NCBI GenBank assembly: GCA_001898935.1 | Contig: MKVT01000014.1 | Location: 186,001 to 250,000 of the forward strand | DNA from: Paludibacter sp. 47-17 | GTDB taxonomy: Bacteria > Bacteroidota > Bacteroidia > Bacteroidales > Paludibacteraceae | DNA length: 64,000 nt | Direction: 5' to 3' | In this document: positions 27,314 through 36,491 of the stretch, piece by piece | How the letters are laid out: every line of letters begins with the position of its first letter | Position numbering within the stretch: position 1 is the first letter of the stretch | Notes under the pieces: generated by a model | The model's input: the letters and a program-made list of their open reading frames with translations, nothing else | What the model was told of the DNA's origin: nothing | Databases searched by the model: none | Translations under genes and position numbers: made by a program

Positions 27314-28723
27314 TTACCTTACCGGAACCAGTTTATATACCTTCCCCACCCGTTCGACCGCAATATACAAAAATCCGTCGGGTCCCTGAACCACATTCCG
27401 AATACGGCCGATTTTCGGCATCAGTCGTTCGCGGCCTACCACCCGGTTGTTTTTCATTAACGTACGTTCGAGGTATTCAAAACTCAGCGAACCACTCAGA
27501 AAATCGCCTTTCCAGGCCGGATAACGATCGCCGGTAACACGCGTCAGGCTGCTGGGACCAATGGAAGGCGTCCAGTAATGAAACGGAGGCTCCATTCCAG
27601 CCTTGGCTGTATCGTTGGTAATAATGGTCCCGTTGTAGTTGATGCCGAAACTAACCACCGGCCATCCGTAATTCAACCCTTTCCGGATAATATTCAACTC
27701 GTCGCCTCCTTTGGGGCCATGCTCGTTTTCCCAGATTACTCCGGTCGACCGCTCGTAATACAACCCCTGAGGATTGCGGTGTCCGTAACTCCAAATACTC
27801 GGCATAGCTCCCGCAGTGGTTACAAAAGGATTATCGGAAGGAATACGCCCGTCGTCGTGAATCCGGTGTATTTTCCCGCTGTGGTTGGTGAGATCCTGTG
27901 CATTGTGCATGGCTCCCCGCTCGCCTATACCGAAAAACAAATAACCATCTTTATCGAAAACCATCCGGCATCCAAAATGCACTCCGCTATTCGAATCGGG
28001 CGTTGCGTGAAAAATGGGTTCAATCCCGGTCAGTTGCCCCTTGTGGAGTACCCCGCGTACGATGGTCGTATTGATCTTATCGGCCGAAGGTCCATCGGCA
28101 AACGAGAGGTAAATCGTCTTGTTCTTTTTATATTCGGGATGTACCCTCACTTCCATCAAACCGCCCTGGCCACGGACCACCACTTTCGGCACACCGGTAA
28201 TCTCGGTTTGTTGTCCATTCTTCACCTGATACAACTTCCCTCCTTTATCGGCTACCAGTATCGTACCATCGGGCAAAAAATCCATCCCCCAGGGGATATT
28301 CATCCCACCAGCCACCTCTTCCAGCATCCACTTCAGATCCATCGAACGAACCGTATCCTGAACATTAAACGACGAGGGAATCACATCGGGCACCTGAGCC
28401 ACTTCACGAATGGTATATTCGGCCAGTTCGCGGATTTCGGCATCGGACATCGCCTGGCCAAACTCGGGCATACCAATCGCAGGCCTGCCATATTTCAGGG
28501 TAGCCGTAACCTCGTCGAGCGAATTCCCGTACACCCAGGCACGAGCTGCAAAACGATCGTGATCCTCGCCATGACAACTGGCACAATACTGAAGGTAATT
28601 GGCCCGGGCAGTGCGGGGCAACTGTTCGGGAGCCTGGGTGAAACCGGTTATTACCAGACCTGTAATAAGTATACCTGCAACTATAACAGGTACATATGCA
28701 TGTTTTCTCTTCGATGATATCAT
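27314..28723 (-). CDS. Cytochrome c-PQQ-dependent sugar dehydrogenase fusion
   Basis: 469 residues. After an N-terminal membrane anchor or signal (about 10-30), a small cytochrome c domain follows (heme motif CASCHG near 47, axial Met probably in IGMPEFGQAM). Then comes a six-bladed propeller of the soluble glucose/aldose dehydrogenase type: PWGMDFLPDGTILVADKGGK near 145, SGVHFGCRMVFDKDGYLFFG near 245, SYGHRNPQGLYY near 312 and GGDELNIIRKGLNYGWPV near 340. The enzyme would oxidise sugars in the periplasm and pass electrons to its own heme. It is first in an operon with the TonB receptor and has its own promoter. Confidence 0.92.
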   Translation of the reverse strand: MISSKRKHAYVPVIVAGILITGLVITGFTQAPEQLPRTARANYLQYCASCHGEDHDRFAARAWVYGNSLDEVTATLKYGRPAIGMPEFGQAMSDAEIRELAEYTIREVAQVPDVIPSSFNVQDTVRSMDLKWMLEEVAGGMNIPWGMDFLPDGTILVADKGGKLYQVKNGQQTEITGVPKVVVRGQGGLMEVRVHPEYKKNKTIYLSFADGPSADKINTTIVRGVLHKGQLTGIEPIFHATPDSNSGVHFGCRMVFDKDGYLFFGIGERGAMHNAQDLTNHSGKIHRIHDDGRIPSDNPFVTTAGAMPSIWSYGHRNPQGLYYERSTGVIWENEHGPKGGDELNIIRKGLNYGWPVVSFGINYNGTIITNDTAKAGMEPPFHYWTPSIGPSSLTRVTGDRYPAWKGDFLSGSLSFEYLERTLMKNNRVVGRERLMPKIGRIRNVVQGPDGFLYIAVERVGKVYKLVPVR

Positions 28724-28804
28724 AAGCCTTCCGTTTTAAAAATTAGGTACCTGCAAACGAAACCCGATCTCCTGCATGAAAATACCGCGGCGTTTTTCCA
28801 GCTG

Positions 28805-28835
28805 CAAATATAAAGATTCCGTTCGCTCCGGCAAG
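28805..28835 (-). promoter_or_regulatory. Promoter for the PQQ dehydrogenase-TonB receptor operon
   Basis: Minus-strand CTTG (28832-28835), a 19-base spacer and TATATTTG (28805-28812). Start near 28798, leader about 75 bases. Confidence 0.6.
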
Positions 28836-28841
28836 TGATTC

Positions 28842-28872
28842 ATTGCCAATTCAGTAAATTAATGTATCTTTG
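28842..28872 (+). promoter_or_regulatory. Promoter for the second DEAD-box helicase
   Basis: ATTG (28842-28845), a 19-base spacer and TATCTTTG (28865-28872). It lies back to back with the PQQ operon promoter. Confidence 0.65.
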
Positions 28873-28929
28873 CATCGCTGATAAACACTCTAATCCCCTT
28901 ATCAGCAACATTACTTATATCCTCCTCTC

Positions 28930-30321
28930 ATGAGATTTGACGAATTGCCTTTATGTGAACCGGTACTTGCCGGGCTCGACGCGATGAATTTTACCGATGC
29001 CACCCCGGTTCAGGAACAAACTATTCCCGTAATTTTAGAAAAAAAAGATGTAATCGCCTGTGCACAAACAGGTACAGGTAAAACAGCGGCCTTTATTCTC
29101 CCTTTATTGCACAACCTGCAATCGGAACCGCATGCCGACGATAAAATAAACGCCATCATCATGGCCCCCACCCGCGAGCTTGCTCAGCAAATTGATCAAC
29201 AGATGGAGGGCTTCTCGTATTTCACTCCTTTTTCGTCGGTAGCTGTATATGGCGGCAACGATGCTGCTGCCTGGGATGTGCAACGCAAAGGGCTCCAGAA
29301 AGGAGCCGACGTGGTGATTGCCACCCCGGGACGTCTGCTCTCGCACATCAACTTATACGATATCGATTTCTCTCAGGTAAAATATTTTATTTTAGATGAA
29401 GCCGACCGTATGCTCGACATGGGCTTTTTCGACGACATCATGACGGTGGTGAAACGACTGCCGGCCGACCGGCAAACCATTATGTTTTCGGCTACCATGC
29501 CTCCAAAAATCCGTACGCTGGCCAAAACAATCCTGAAAGATCCCGTAGAAGTTAAGATTGCAGTTTCCCGCCCACCCGAAACAATTCGTCAAATGGCCTA
29601 TATCTGCAACGAAACTCAGAAACAGGGTATCATCCGGCATCTGTTTGCCGGAAAAGAGGTCAATAAAGTGATCATCTTTTCAGGATCCAAACTCAAGGTG
29701 AAGGAGCTGTTTAAAAGCTTCCGTCAGATGAAATTATCGGTAGGTGAAATGCATTCCGACCTGGAGCAGGCGCAGCGCGACCATGTGATGCATGAATTCC
29801 GGAACAGCAGGATCAGTATTCTGGTCGCCACCGATATTGTCGCCCGCGGTATCGATATCGACGATATCAGCATGGTTATCAACTACGATGTGCCGCACGA
29901 CGAAGAAGATTACGTTCACCGCATCGGCCGCACCGCCCGGGCCGGCGAATCGGGTATGGCTATCACCTTCGTATCGGAAGAAGAACAGTACAAATTTCAC
30001 AAAATCGAAGAATTCCTCGAAAAAGACATCGAAAAACTCATCCTCCCCGAAGGGTTAGGTGAAGCACCCGAATACAATCCGCAGGCACACCGCTTCGGTC
30101 ATAAGAAATTTGCATCGCGTAAAGGGGCCATGAAGCGAAAAAAAACCAGGCAGCCGAAAAACGGACCGGCGGCCGTTGCCGACAAACCGGCAACACTGGC
30201 CCGTCCGGTAAAGGCTTCTTCTCCCACTGAACAACCGGGAACAAATAATCCGCCGCGGAAAAAACGTAAAAAACGCCGCTCAAAGGGCAATAAACCCGAA
30301 ACACCGTCGACTCCCCAGTAA
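28930..30321 (+). CDS. DEAD-box RNA helicase, RhlE type
   Basis: 463 residues. Helicase core with ACAQTGTGKTAAFILPLL, APTRELAQQ, DEADRMLDMGFFDDI, SAT, HSDLEQAQRD and HRIGRTARAG, then a short basic tail rich in Lys, Arg and Pro (from about 385). There is no folded RNA-binding domain at the end, unlike the other helicase in this window. RhlE proteins act in ribosome assembly and RNA turnover. Its mRNA would begin with an 8-bp hairpin. It ends five bases before the convergent DUF4249 gene. Confidence 0.94.
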   Translation: MRFDELPLCEPVLAGLDAMNFTDATPVQEQTIPVILEKKDVIACAQTGTGKTAAFILPLLHNLQSEPHADDKINAIIMAPTRELAQQIDQQMEGFSYFTPFSSVAVYGGNDAAAWDVQRKGLQKGADVVIATPGRLLSHINLYDIDFSQVKYFILDEADRMLDMGFFDDIMTVVKRLPADRQTIMFSATMPPKIRTLAKTILKDPVEVKIAVSRPPETIRQMAYICNETQKQGIIRHLFAGKEVNKVIIFSGSKLKVKELFKSFRQMKLSVGEMHSDLEQAQRDHVMHEFRNSRISILVATDIVARGIDIDDISMVINYDVPHDEEDYVHRIGRTARAGESGMAITFVSEEEQYKFHKIEEFLEKDIEKLILPEGLGEAPEYNPQAHRFGHKKFASRKGAMKRKKTRQPKNGPAAVADKPATLARPVKASSPTEQPGTNNPPRKKRKKRRSKGNKPETPSTPQ

Positions 30322-30326
30322 CTTAT

Positions 30327-31145
30327 TCAGGGTAACGGCACGGGTACTGCCAATCCGAGCCGGTGCACGGTATAGGCAGTAAAGTAACCCAACCGGGTAC
30401 CCGTCAGATTGGTAACAGGGTTGGACGGAGATGAAGCCAACGGTCCGCCGTTCATGCCGCTAAAACCGAATAAATATTCGTATACCGGGCCCGAAACAGC
30501 CTGAAACTCCACCATCAGGTGATCGCCGGGCTTCAGGGGATTGCGAAAATTGAAAAGCGAAAACCCGATAGCCTTACCATTATTAAACTGATCGTCGGTG
30601 ATGGCGATACTTACCAGGGTATCGTTGCGGTATTCGAGTATCCGGTACTGGTTTTTCTCATCGGCGGGATCCTTGTACCACACCACCGGCTCCAGCAGCG
30701 CCAGGGTGTCGGGCCGCCCGCCGATACCTTCCAGCGGAAACCGGAACCGGCGCACCGTAAGCGAGTCCATCCTTACCGACCGCGGCATCCTGTCGTCGGC
30801 CGTAATAAGCCTATCGCCCCAACTGATTACCAGGCGGTAGAGCCTGTCGTCGCCGGCACCGGACAAAACCGACAAATACCTGCCCGGCGATACTTCTGAC
30901 AATGGAACGCCATTCCCGAATTCATCTTCTACCACCACCCTCGCTCCTTCCACAGCCGGAAATTCGTTATCGGCTTCAACATTTACCGACCAACGCAACC
31001 TGACCTCCGCCTTCCCCTGCTCGGACACCTGCGCTTCAACCACAATCTGAGGATCCGAAGCATTCAGATCAATATGAATCACTTCGGTACACGCCTGAAC
31101 AACAAGCATCAGAACGAATAAAATTGCAAACTGTATCCCCTTCAT
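30327..31145 (-). CDS. DUF4249 lipoprotein
   Basis: 272 residues with a lipoprotein signal (LMLVVQACTE, lipid-bearing Cys near 19) and an Ig-like beta domain near 25-115, then a domain with many short strands. This is the DUF4249 family of Bacteroidota, whose genes regularly follow a TonB-dependent receptor gene; a role as a surface partner of the receptor is the usual guess. Its ATG overlaps the stop of the receptor (TGATG), so translation is probably coupled. Confidence 0.85.
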   Translation of the reverse strand: MKGIQFAILFVLMLVVQACTEVIHIDLNASDPQIVVEAQVSEQGKAEVRLRWSVNVEADNEFPAVEGARVVVEDEFGNGVPLSEVSPGRYLSVLSGAGDDRLYRLVISWGDRLITADDRMPRSVRMDSLTVRRFRFPLEGIGGRPDTLALLEPVVWYKDPADEKNQYRILEYRNDTLVSIAITDDQFNNGKAIGFSLFNFRNPLKPGDHLMVEFQAVSGPVYEYLFGFSGMNGGPLASSPSNPVTNLTGTRLGYFTAYTVHRLGLAVPVPLP

Positions 31146-33460
31146 CAGAATTTAAAATTATAGGTTACCGATGGCATAATCGTAAATAAATAAGTCAATA
31201 CCGCCTGTGTTTTCGTCGGATCTTCCGGATCCTGCTCAAAATCGATCGAAAAGGCATTCTTCCGGGCGTAAGCATTGTAAACGGAGAAATTCAGACTGCT
31301 TTCAACAGCTCCCCGTTTGCGGAAATTCCAGGTAGCACCCAGATCGAGCCGGTGATAGGCCGGCATACGATAACCATTCCGTTCGGTATAATACAGCTGC
31401 ACCTGCCCGTCGACTTCGTATTTCCCGCTCGGAAAAGTAACAGCATTACCGGTACGATACACCCAGGTACCCGAAAAATTCCAGCGATCCGAAACGTCGT
31501 AGATGGCAACCACCGATACATCGTGCGTCGCATCCTGCCTGGCGGGATACCAGTTGCCTTCGTTGATCCCGGGAATATTCAGTTCCGTACGCGACAGCGT
31601 ATAGCCAATCCATCCGTTCAACGCACCGTATTTCTTTTTCAACATCAGTTCCAATCCGTATGCCCGGCCTTTACCAAACAGCAACTCCCGCTCGATATGC
31701 TGATTGGCGCGAATATCGGCGCCATTGCGCAGGTCGGTCTGGTTGAACATTCCTTTATAATACGTCTCGACCGAAAACTGGTACACATCGTCGCCGAAAT
31801 TCCGAAAATAACCGGCCGAAAACTGATCGCTTATTTCAGGTTTGACATTTTTACTCGAAATGAGCCAGATATCGGTAGGGAGCGAACCGGTCGAATTCGA
31901 CACCACATGCAGGTTCTGCGAGTTGCGTGTGTACGACACCTTTACCGATTGCTGCGGATTGATGATATACGACAAGTTGACGCGCGGCTCCGGTACGAAA
32001 TACGATTGCACCACCTCTCCGCCCCGGTAGCGGAGCGTATCGGCAATAGCGCCATTCCGGTAGGTATAAAACTCGCCGGGGCCCAGCATCAGCAACGAAC
32101 TCATCCGCAACCCGGCATTAATTACAATGGCCGGGGAGGGTTTATAGGTAGTACTCAGGTAAAAAGCCTGTTCGAGACCATACCGTTGTTCCTGGCGAAT
32201 CGGATTTATTTCCGAATCGGCCGGCGCTTCGACCTGCCCGGGCGTAATCGTATGGTAAATACCGCTGTAGCCGGCGTTCCAACTCAGTTTCTCGTTCATA
32301 AAAAACTGGATGTCATGCTTCAGATTCAGGTTTTTTATTTGCGATAAGATACTGAATTCGAAGGGGTCCAGATCAATGCCCACCCTATAATCGTAATCGC
32401 TGTAAATCAACGAAGTATTGCTGAAAGTGCGACCGTTCCAGATATGGTTCCAGCGGCCGGTAACCGTGCTGTTGCCCCAGTTCATACCAAACCGTCCGGC
32501 AAAATCGAAAATATCGCGGCCGTAATAAACCGAAAGAAACAAGCGGTTCTTATCGTTGAGCTTGTAATTCATTTTCGCATTGAAATCGTAAAAATAGAGC
32601 TGATTGTTGTTGATCGCCGGATCCGGCGATAGTTTCAGAAACAAATCGGCATAGGTACGGCGCCCCGAGATCAGATACGACCCCCTATCCTTCACCAATG
32701 GCCCCTCGAGCATCAGTCGCGACGAAATAAGACCGATCCCTCCGCTCAAATGATGAGCCTGATTATTACCTTCGTTCATTTTCACATCCATCACCGACGA
32801 AAGTCGCCCGCCATATTCGGCCGGTGCCGTACCTTTGTAAAGCGTCAGATCGCGGATAGCATCCGAGTTGAAAGTGGAGAAAAAGCCTAATAAATGATTG
32901 GCATTATACACCATGGCTTCGTCGAGCAAGATCAGATTCTGGGCATTGCTGCCCCCGCGCACGTAAATACCACCGTTCCCCTCGCCTATCGATTTCACTC
33001 CGGGGGTCAGCGTCAGCGTTTTCAACAAATCCTGCTCGCCGAATAATACCGGTATCTTTTTGATTTCACGTATCTGCAGCTGCTCCACCCCTACTTTTTC
33101 CGATACGATATTATCGTTGCGTTTTGCTGCCGACACTACCACTTCGTCGAGCAGTTCCGACGATGGAACCAGCCGGACATCCATCACGCGGTTTTGAGTC
33201 AGCTCTATCCCAATCCGTTTATTTTCATAACCTAAATAACTGATTACCAAATAATAGCTGCCCGGCTGCAACGCCAGCGAATAGTAACCGTACAAATTAG
33301 CCGAAGCACCTCTTCCCGACGCTCCTTCGACCGCAACCGAAGCGCCGGGAAGAGTTTCGCCCGTGGCAGCATCGCTGACAGTACCGCTCAAGGTATACCG
33401 CTCGGCGGCTACCCAAACAGAACAATGAACCAACAAAATGAAAGCAAAAATCCCCCTCAT
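31145..33460 (-). CDS. TonB-dependent receptor with carboxypeptidase-regulatory-like domain
   Basis: 771 residues: signal peptide, a CarboxypepD-regulatory-like beta domain (GTVSDAATGETLPGASVAVE at about 28-47), a plug (LLDEVVVSAAKRND, GGIYVRGGSNAQNLILLDE, PAEYGGRLSSVMDV) and a barrel ending MPSVTYNFKF. The start at 33460 (MRGIFAFILL) is chosen over an ATG at 33508, because the -7 box at 33506-33513 would put the transcript start near 33499. With DUF4249 downstream it forms the common two-gene outer-membrane unit; no SusD homologue is present, and the ligand is unknown. Confidence 0.93.
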   Translation of the reverse strand: MRGIFAFILLVHCSVWVAAERYTLSGTVSDAATGETLPGASVAVEGASGRGASANLYGYYSLALQPGSYYLVISYLGYENKRIGIELTQNRVMDVRLVPSSELLDEVVVSAAKRNDNIVSEKVGVEQLQIREIKKIPVLFGEQDLLKTLTLTPGVKSIGEGNGGIYVRGGSNAQNLILLDEAMVYNANHLLGFFSTFNSDAIRDLTLYKGTAPAEYGGRLSSVMDVKMNEGNNQAHHLSGGIGLISSRLMLEGPLVKDRGSYLISGRRTYADLFLKLSPDPAINNNQLYFYDFNAKMNYKLNDKNRLFLSVYYGRDIFDFAGRFGMNWGNSTVTGRWNHIWNGRTFSNTSLIYSDYDYRVGIDLDPFEFSILSQIKNLNLKHDIQFFMNEKLSWNAGYSGIYHTITPGQVEAPADSEINPIRQEQRYGLEQAFYLSTTYKPSPAIVINAGLRMSSLLMLGPGEFYTYRNGAIADTLRYRGGEVVQSYFVPEPRVNLSYIINPQQSVKVSYTRNSQNLHVVSNSTGSLPTDIWLISSKNVKPEISDQFSAGYFRNFGDDVYQFSVETYYKGMFNQTDLRNGADIRANQHIERELLFGKGRAYGLELMLKKKYGALNGWIGYTLSRTELNIPGINEGNWYPARQDATHDVSVVAIYDVSDRWNFSGTWVYRTGNAVTFPSGKYEVDGQVQLYYTERNGYRMPAYHRLDLGATWNFRKRGAVESSLNFSVYNAYARKNAFSIDFEQDPEDPTKTQAVLTYLFTIMPSVTYNFKF

Positions 33461-33505
33461 ACTACTTTCTGTTGCTTTTATAGAATTTGTACTCGTATCA
33501 TACAT

Positions 33506-33513
33506 CAAAAGTA
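33506..33513 (-). promoter_or_regulatory. -7 box for the TonB receptor-DUF4249 operon
   Basis: Minus-strand TACTTTTG; start predicted near 33499. No convincing -33 box is present. Confidence 0.45.
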
Positions 33514-33601
33514 CTCAAATTGTTTAAACTTTAGGATTTTTTTATTGAACGCTAACATCCATTTCAGATATAAAATAATCGAAAAATTAAGTGTATTTTC
33601 C

Positions 33602-33632
33602 TTTGCGGTACAAGATATTTTGAGTACTTTTG
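33602..33632 (+). promoter_or_regulatory. Promoter for the methylmalonyl-CoA operon
   Basis: TTTG (33602-33605), a 19-base spacer and TACTTTTG (33625-33632), a full consensus match. Start near 33639, leader about 37 bases. Confidence 0.8.
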
Positions 33633-33675
33633 CAAGAAATTTAAATAAAGAAATATTTCCTTAATTTATTCTGGT

Positions 33676-34086
33676 ATGAAGCTAACGCATATTGAACATC
33701 TTGGGATTGCCGTTAAAAGTCTCGAACAGGCTATCCCCTTCTACGAAAACGTTTTAGGTCTGAAATGTTATGCTATTGAAGAAGTGGCCGAGCAAAAAGT
33801 AAAAACAGCTTTTTTCAAGGTTGGGCAAACCAAGATTGAATTGCTGGAGTCGACCGATCCGGAAGGTCCGGTCGGAAAATTTATCGAGAAGAAAGGAGAA
33901 GGAATTCACCACCTCGCATTTGCAGCCGAAGGTCTGCAGGCAAGCCTGGATTTCCTGGCCGGGCAGGGTGTTCAATTAATCGACAAATCGCCCCGCAAGG
34001 GAGCCGAAGGACTCAACATCGCGTTTCTTCATCCCAAAGCCACTTTCGGTGTGCTGACCGAACTGTGCGAAGATCCCAATAAATAA
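33676..34086 (+). CDS. mce: Methylmalonyl-CoA epimerase
   Basis: Interconverts (R)- and (S)-methylmalonyl-CoA. 136 residues of the vicinal-oxygen-chelate fold: HIEHLGIAVKSLEQAIPFYE at 5-24 supplies the first metal His, and GIHHLAFA near 76 and TELCED at the C-terminus give further ligands. It is the first gene of a five-gene operon with the sodium-pumping decarboxylase, 18 bases before the carboxyltransferase. It links the B12-dependent mutase (not in the window) with decarboxylation to propionyl-CoA. Confidence 0.95.
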   Translation: MKLTHIEHLGIAVKSLEQAIPFYENVLGLKCYAIEEVAEQKVKTAFFKVGQTKIELLESTDPEGPVGKFIEKKGEGIHHLAFAAEGLQASLDFLAGQGVQLIDKSPRKGAEGLNIAFLHPKATFGVLTELCEDPNK

Positions 34087-34104
34087 GAAAAACAACCCAT
34101 TGAT

Positions 34105-35664
34105 ATGAACAATAAAGAAAAGGTAAAGAACCTGATTGACCTGCGCGCTCAGGCAAAATTAGGCGGAGGTGAAAAACGTATTGCATCACAGCATGCAAAA
34201 GGTAAATTCACAGCTCGTGAGCGTATCGATATGTTGCTCGACGAAGGTAGTTTCGAAGAGCTGGATATGTTTGTAACGCACCGTTGCAACAACTTTGGTC
34301 TTGAAAAAGAGAAGTACCTGGGCGATGGAGTGGTAACGGGCCACGGAACCATCGACGGCCGTACCGTGTATGTTTTTGCACAGGATTTCACCGTTTTTGG
34401 CGGATCGTTGTCGGAAACCATGGCTCAGAAAATCTGCAAGGTAATGGACATGGCCATGAAGAACGGCTGTCCGGTGATTGGCATCAACGACTCGGGAGGT
34501 GCCCGTATCCAGGAAGGAGTGACTTCGCTGGCCGGTTATGCCGAAATTTTCGAGCGCAACATTCTCGCTTCGGGTGTCATTCCCCAGATTTCGGCTATTT
34601 TCGGTCCGTGTGCGGGGGGGGCTGTTTATTCTCCGGCGCTTACCGACTTCATCATGATGACCGAGGACAATTCGTACATGTTTGTAACGGGTCCTAAAGT
34701 GGTAAAATCGGTTACCGGCGAAGATATTTCGACCGAGGACCTCGGAGGTGCCGATGTACATGCCGGGAAATCGGGCGTTGCTCATTTCAAAGTTGAAAAC
34801 GAAGAAGAAGGGGTGTTGCTGATTCGCAAAGTACTTTCGTACCTGCCTCAAAACAACCTCGAAGATGCTCCGCTGGTGGAGTGTTCCGATCCTATCGATC
34901 GTCTGGAAGATTCGCTTAACGAAATGATCCCCGATAATCCCAACCATCCTTACGATATGAAGAAAGTGATTCATACTATCGTGGATGATGAAGAGTTTGT
35001 AGAAGTCCACCGCAATTACGCCCGCAACATCATCGTTGGCTTTGCCCGCTTCAATGGCGTATCGACCGGCATCGTGGCCAACCAGCCCAACTTCCTGGCC
35101 GGCGTACTCGACTGCGATGCATCGCGCAAAGCAGCCCGGTTCGTACGTTTCTGCGACGCGTTCAATATTCCGATTCTTACCCTCGTCGATGTTCCGGGAT
35201 TCCTTCCGGGATCGGGCCAGGAGTATGCAGGTATCATTGCACACGGTGCAAAATTACTCTTTGCCTATGGCGAAGCTACGGTGCCTAAAGTTACGGTTAC
35301 ATTGCGTAAATCGTACGGCGGTGCACACGACGTAATGAGCTGTAAACAACTCCGTGGCGACTTCAACTACGCCTGGCCTACAGCCGAAATTGCAGTAATG
35401 GGAGCGGCCGGCGCCATCGAAGTACTCGAAGGCCGCACACTGGCCAGCATCAACGATCAGGAAGAAAAAGCAAAATTCCTGGCCGAAAAGGTAGCCGAAT
35501 ACAACGATGCATTCGCTAATCCTTATCAGGCAGCCGCCTACGGTTATATCGACGATGTAATCGAGCCCCGCAACACCCGTTTCCGTGTGATTCGTGCGTT
35601 CCAGGCTTTGCAGACCAAGAAAGTAGTAAACCCATTGAAGAAACACAGTAATATCCCCTTATAA
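34105..35664 (+). CDS. mmdA: Methylmalonyl-CoA decarboxylase alpha subunit (carboxyltransferase)
   Basis: Transfers the carboxyl group of methylmalonyl-CoA to the biotin carrier. 519 residues with the two crotonase-like halves of acyl-CoA carboxylase beta subunits; N-terminal [20 protein letters not shown], oxyanion motifs [18 protein letters not shown] and [18 protein letters not shown], and C-terminal [20 protein letters not shown]. The operon contains a biotin carrier and a membrane sodium pump but no biotin carboxylase, which argues for the decarboxylase direction rather than propionyl-CoA carboxylase. Confidence 0.93.
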   Translation: MNNKEKVKNLIDLRAQAKLGGGEKRIASQHAKGKFTARERIDMLLDEGSFEELDMFVTHRCNNFGLEKEKYLGDGVVTGHGTIDGRTVYVFAQDFTVFGGSLSETMAQKICKVMDMAMKNGCPVIGINDSGGARIQEGVTSLAGYAEIFERNILASGVIPQISAIFGPCAGGAVYSPALTDFIMMTEDNSYMFVTGPKVVKSVTGEDISTEDLGGADVHAGKSGVAHFKVENEEEGVLLIRKVLSYLPQNNLEDAPLVECSDPIDRLEDSLNEMIPDNPNHPYDMKKVIHTIVDDEEFVEVHRNYARNIIVGFARFNGVSTGIVANQPNFLAGVLDCDASRKAARFVRFCDAFNIPILTLVDVPGFLPGSGQEYAGIIAHGAKLLFAYGEATVPKVTVTLRKSYGGAHDVMSCKQLRGDFNYAWPTAEIAVMGAAGAIEVLEGRTLASINDQEEKAKFLAEKVAEYNDAFANPYQAAAYGYIDDVIEPRNTRFRVIRAFQALQTKKVVNPLKKHSNIPL

Positions 35665-35666
35665 TT

Positions 35667-36032
35667 ATGAACCTGCTTAGAATAAATCAGTTTTCAGATA
35701 TTCTGGTAGAATCGGGATTCGGGATATTGGTTGTATTTGTTGCACTGGCTCTGCTTGTTCTGGCGTTCTACGCTTTTGGCAAAATCAGCCGCCATCAGTT
35801 TAAACGCAAAAAAAACAAAGCCAACCTGGCAAAACACATCACAACCACCTCGGCCGGTGAACCCGACGATGAAATACCTGCACTTGAAGTTGCAGCAATT
35901 GCTACCGCGTTGAATCTTTTCTTTAGTGATGTTCACGACGAAGAGAGCAACGTAATCACGATCAAGCGCATCGAACGTCGTTATTCTCCCTGGAATTCAA
36001 AAATTTATGGCATAACCAATTTACATCGTTAA
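35667..36032 (+). CDS. OadG-family gamma/delta subunit of the Na+ pump
   Basis: 121 residues with one membrane segment (about 14-38, GFGILVVFVALALLVLAFYA), followed by a Lys-rich then acidic cytoplasmic tail. Size, topology and place between the carboxyltransferase and the biotin carrier match OadG/MmdD, which holds the soluble and membrane parts together. Sequence conservation in this family is low, so the call leans on context. The C-terminal SPWNSKIYGITNLHR stretch is typical of the Bacteroidota form. Confidence 0.82.
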   Translation: MNLLRINQFSDILVESGFGILVVFVALALLVLAFYAFGKISRHQFKRKKNKANLAKHITTTSAGEPDDEIPALEVAAIATALNLFFSDVHDEESNVITIKRIERRYSPWNSKIYGITNLHR

Positions 36033-36039
36033 TTAAACA

Positions 36040-36489
36040 ATGAAAAAATATAAATTCACAATACACGGCAGCGAATTCGCTGTCAGAGTGAGAAAAGTAG
36101 AAGGCGACCAGGTTCAGCTGGAAGTAAACGGCACTCCGTATGATGTTACCGTGCACCGCGAAGCGCAGCCCAGCAAAACTCCGGTGGTGATGGTCCGTAA
36201 GGACGTAAACACCAAAGCGGGTAACGAACGGGTGAAAGAAAACCTCCAACCGGTTTCGGAAAGCAAACGTCCGAGTGCAAAAGCAATTAAATCGCCGCTC
36301 CCGGGCAACGTACTGAAAGTGAACGTAGCGGAAGGTGATGTATTTAAAGAAGGCGATGTACTCATGATTATGGAGTCGATGAAAATGGAAAATAACATTC
36401 TGGCCGAACGCGACGGTAAAATCGTCAAGGTGGTAGCACCGGCCGGAAAAGCTGTTTTACAGGACGAAGTATTATTTGAAATCGAGTAG
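36040..36489 (+). CDS. mmdC: Biotin carrier subunit of methylmalonyl-CoA decarboxylase
   Basis: 149 residues. The C-terminal 70 residues form a biotinyl domain with MESMKMENNI; the biotinylated lysine is Lys115. The first 40 residues make a small beta domain, and a linker rich in Lys and Pro lies between. The protein carries CO2 from the carboxyltransferase to the membrane decarboxylase. It is seven bases after the OadG gene and two before the membrane subunit. Confidence 0.93.
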   Translation: MKKYKFTIHGSEFAVRVRKVEGDQVQLEVNGTPYDVTVHREAQPSKTPVVMVRKDVNTKAGNERVKENLQPVSESKRPSAKAIKSPLPGNVLKVNVAEGDVFKEGDVLMIMESMKMENNILAERDGKIVKVVAPAGKAVLQDEVLFEIE

Positions 36490-36491
36490 AC

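Noticed and set aside
33506-33632. Shared operator between the TonB receptor and methylmalonyl-CoA operons
   Set aside because: The two promoters are about 90 bases apart and no symmetric repeat joins them.
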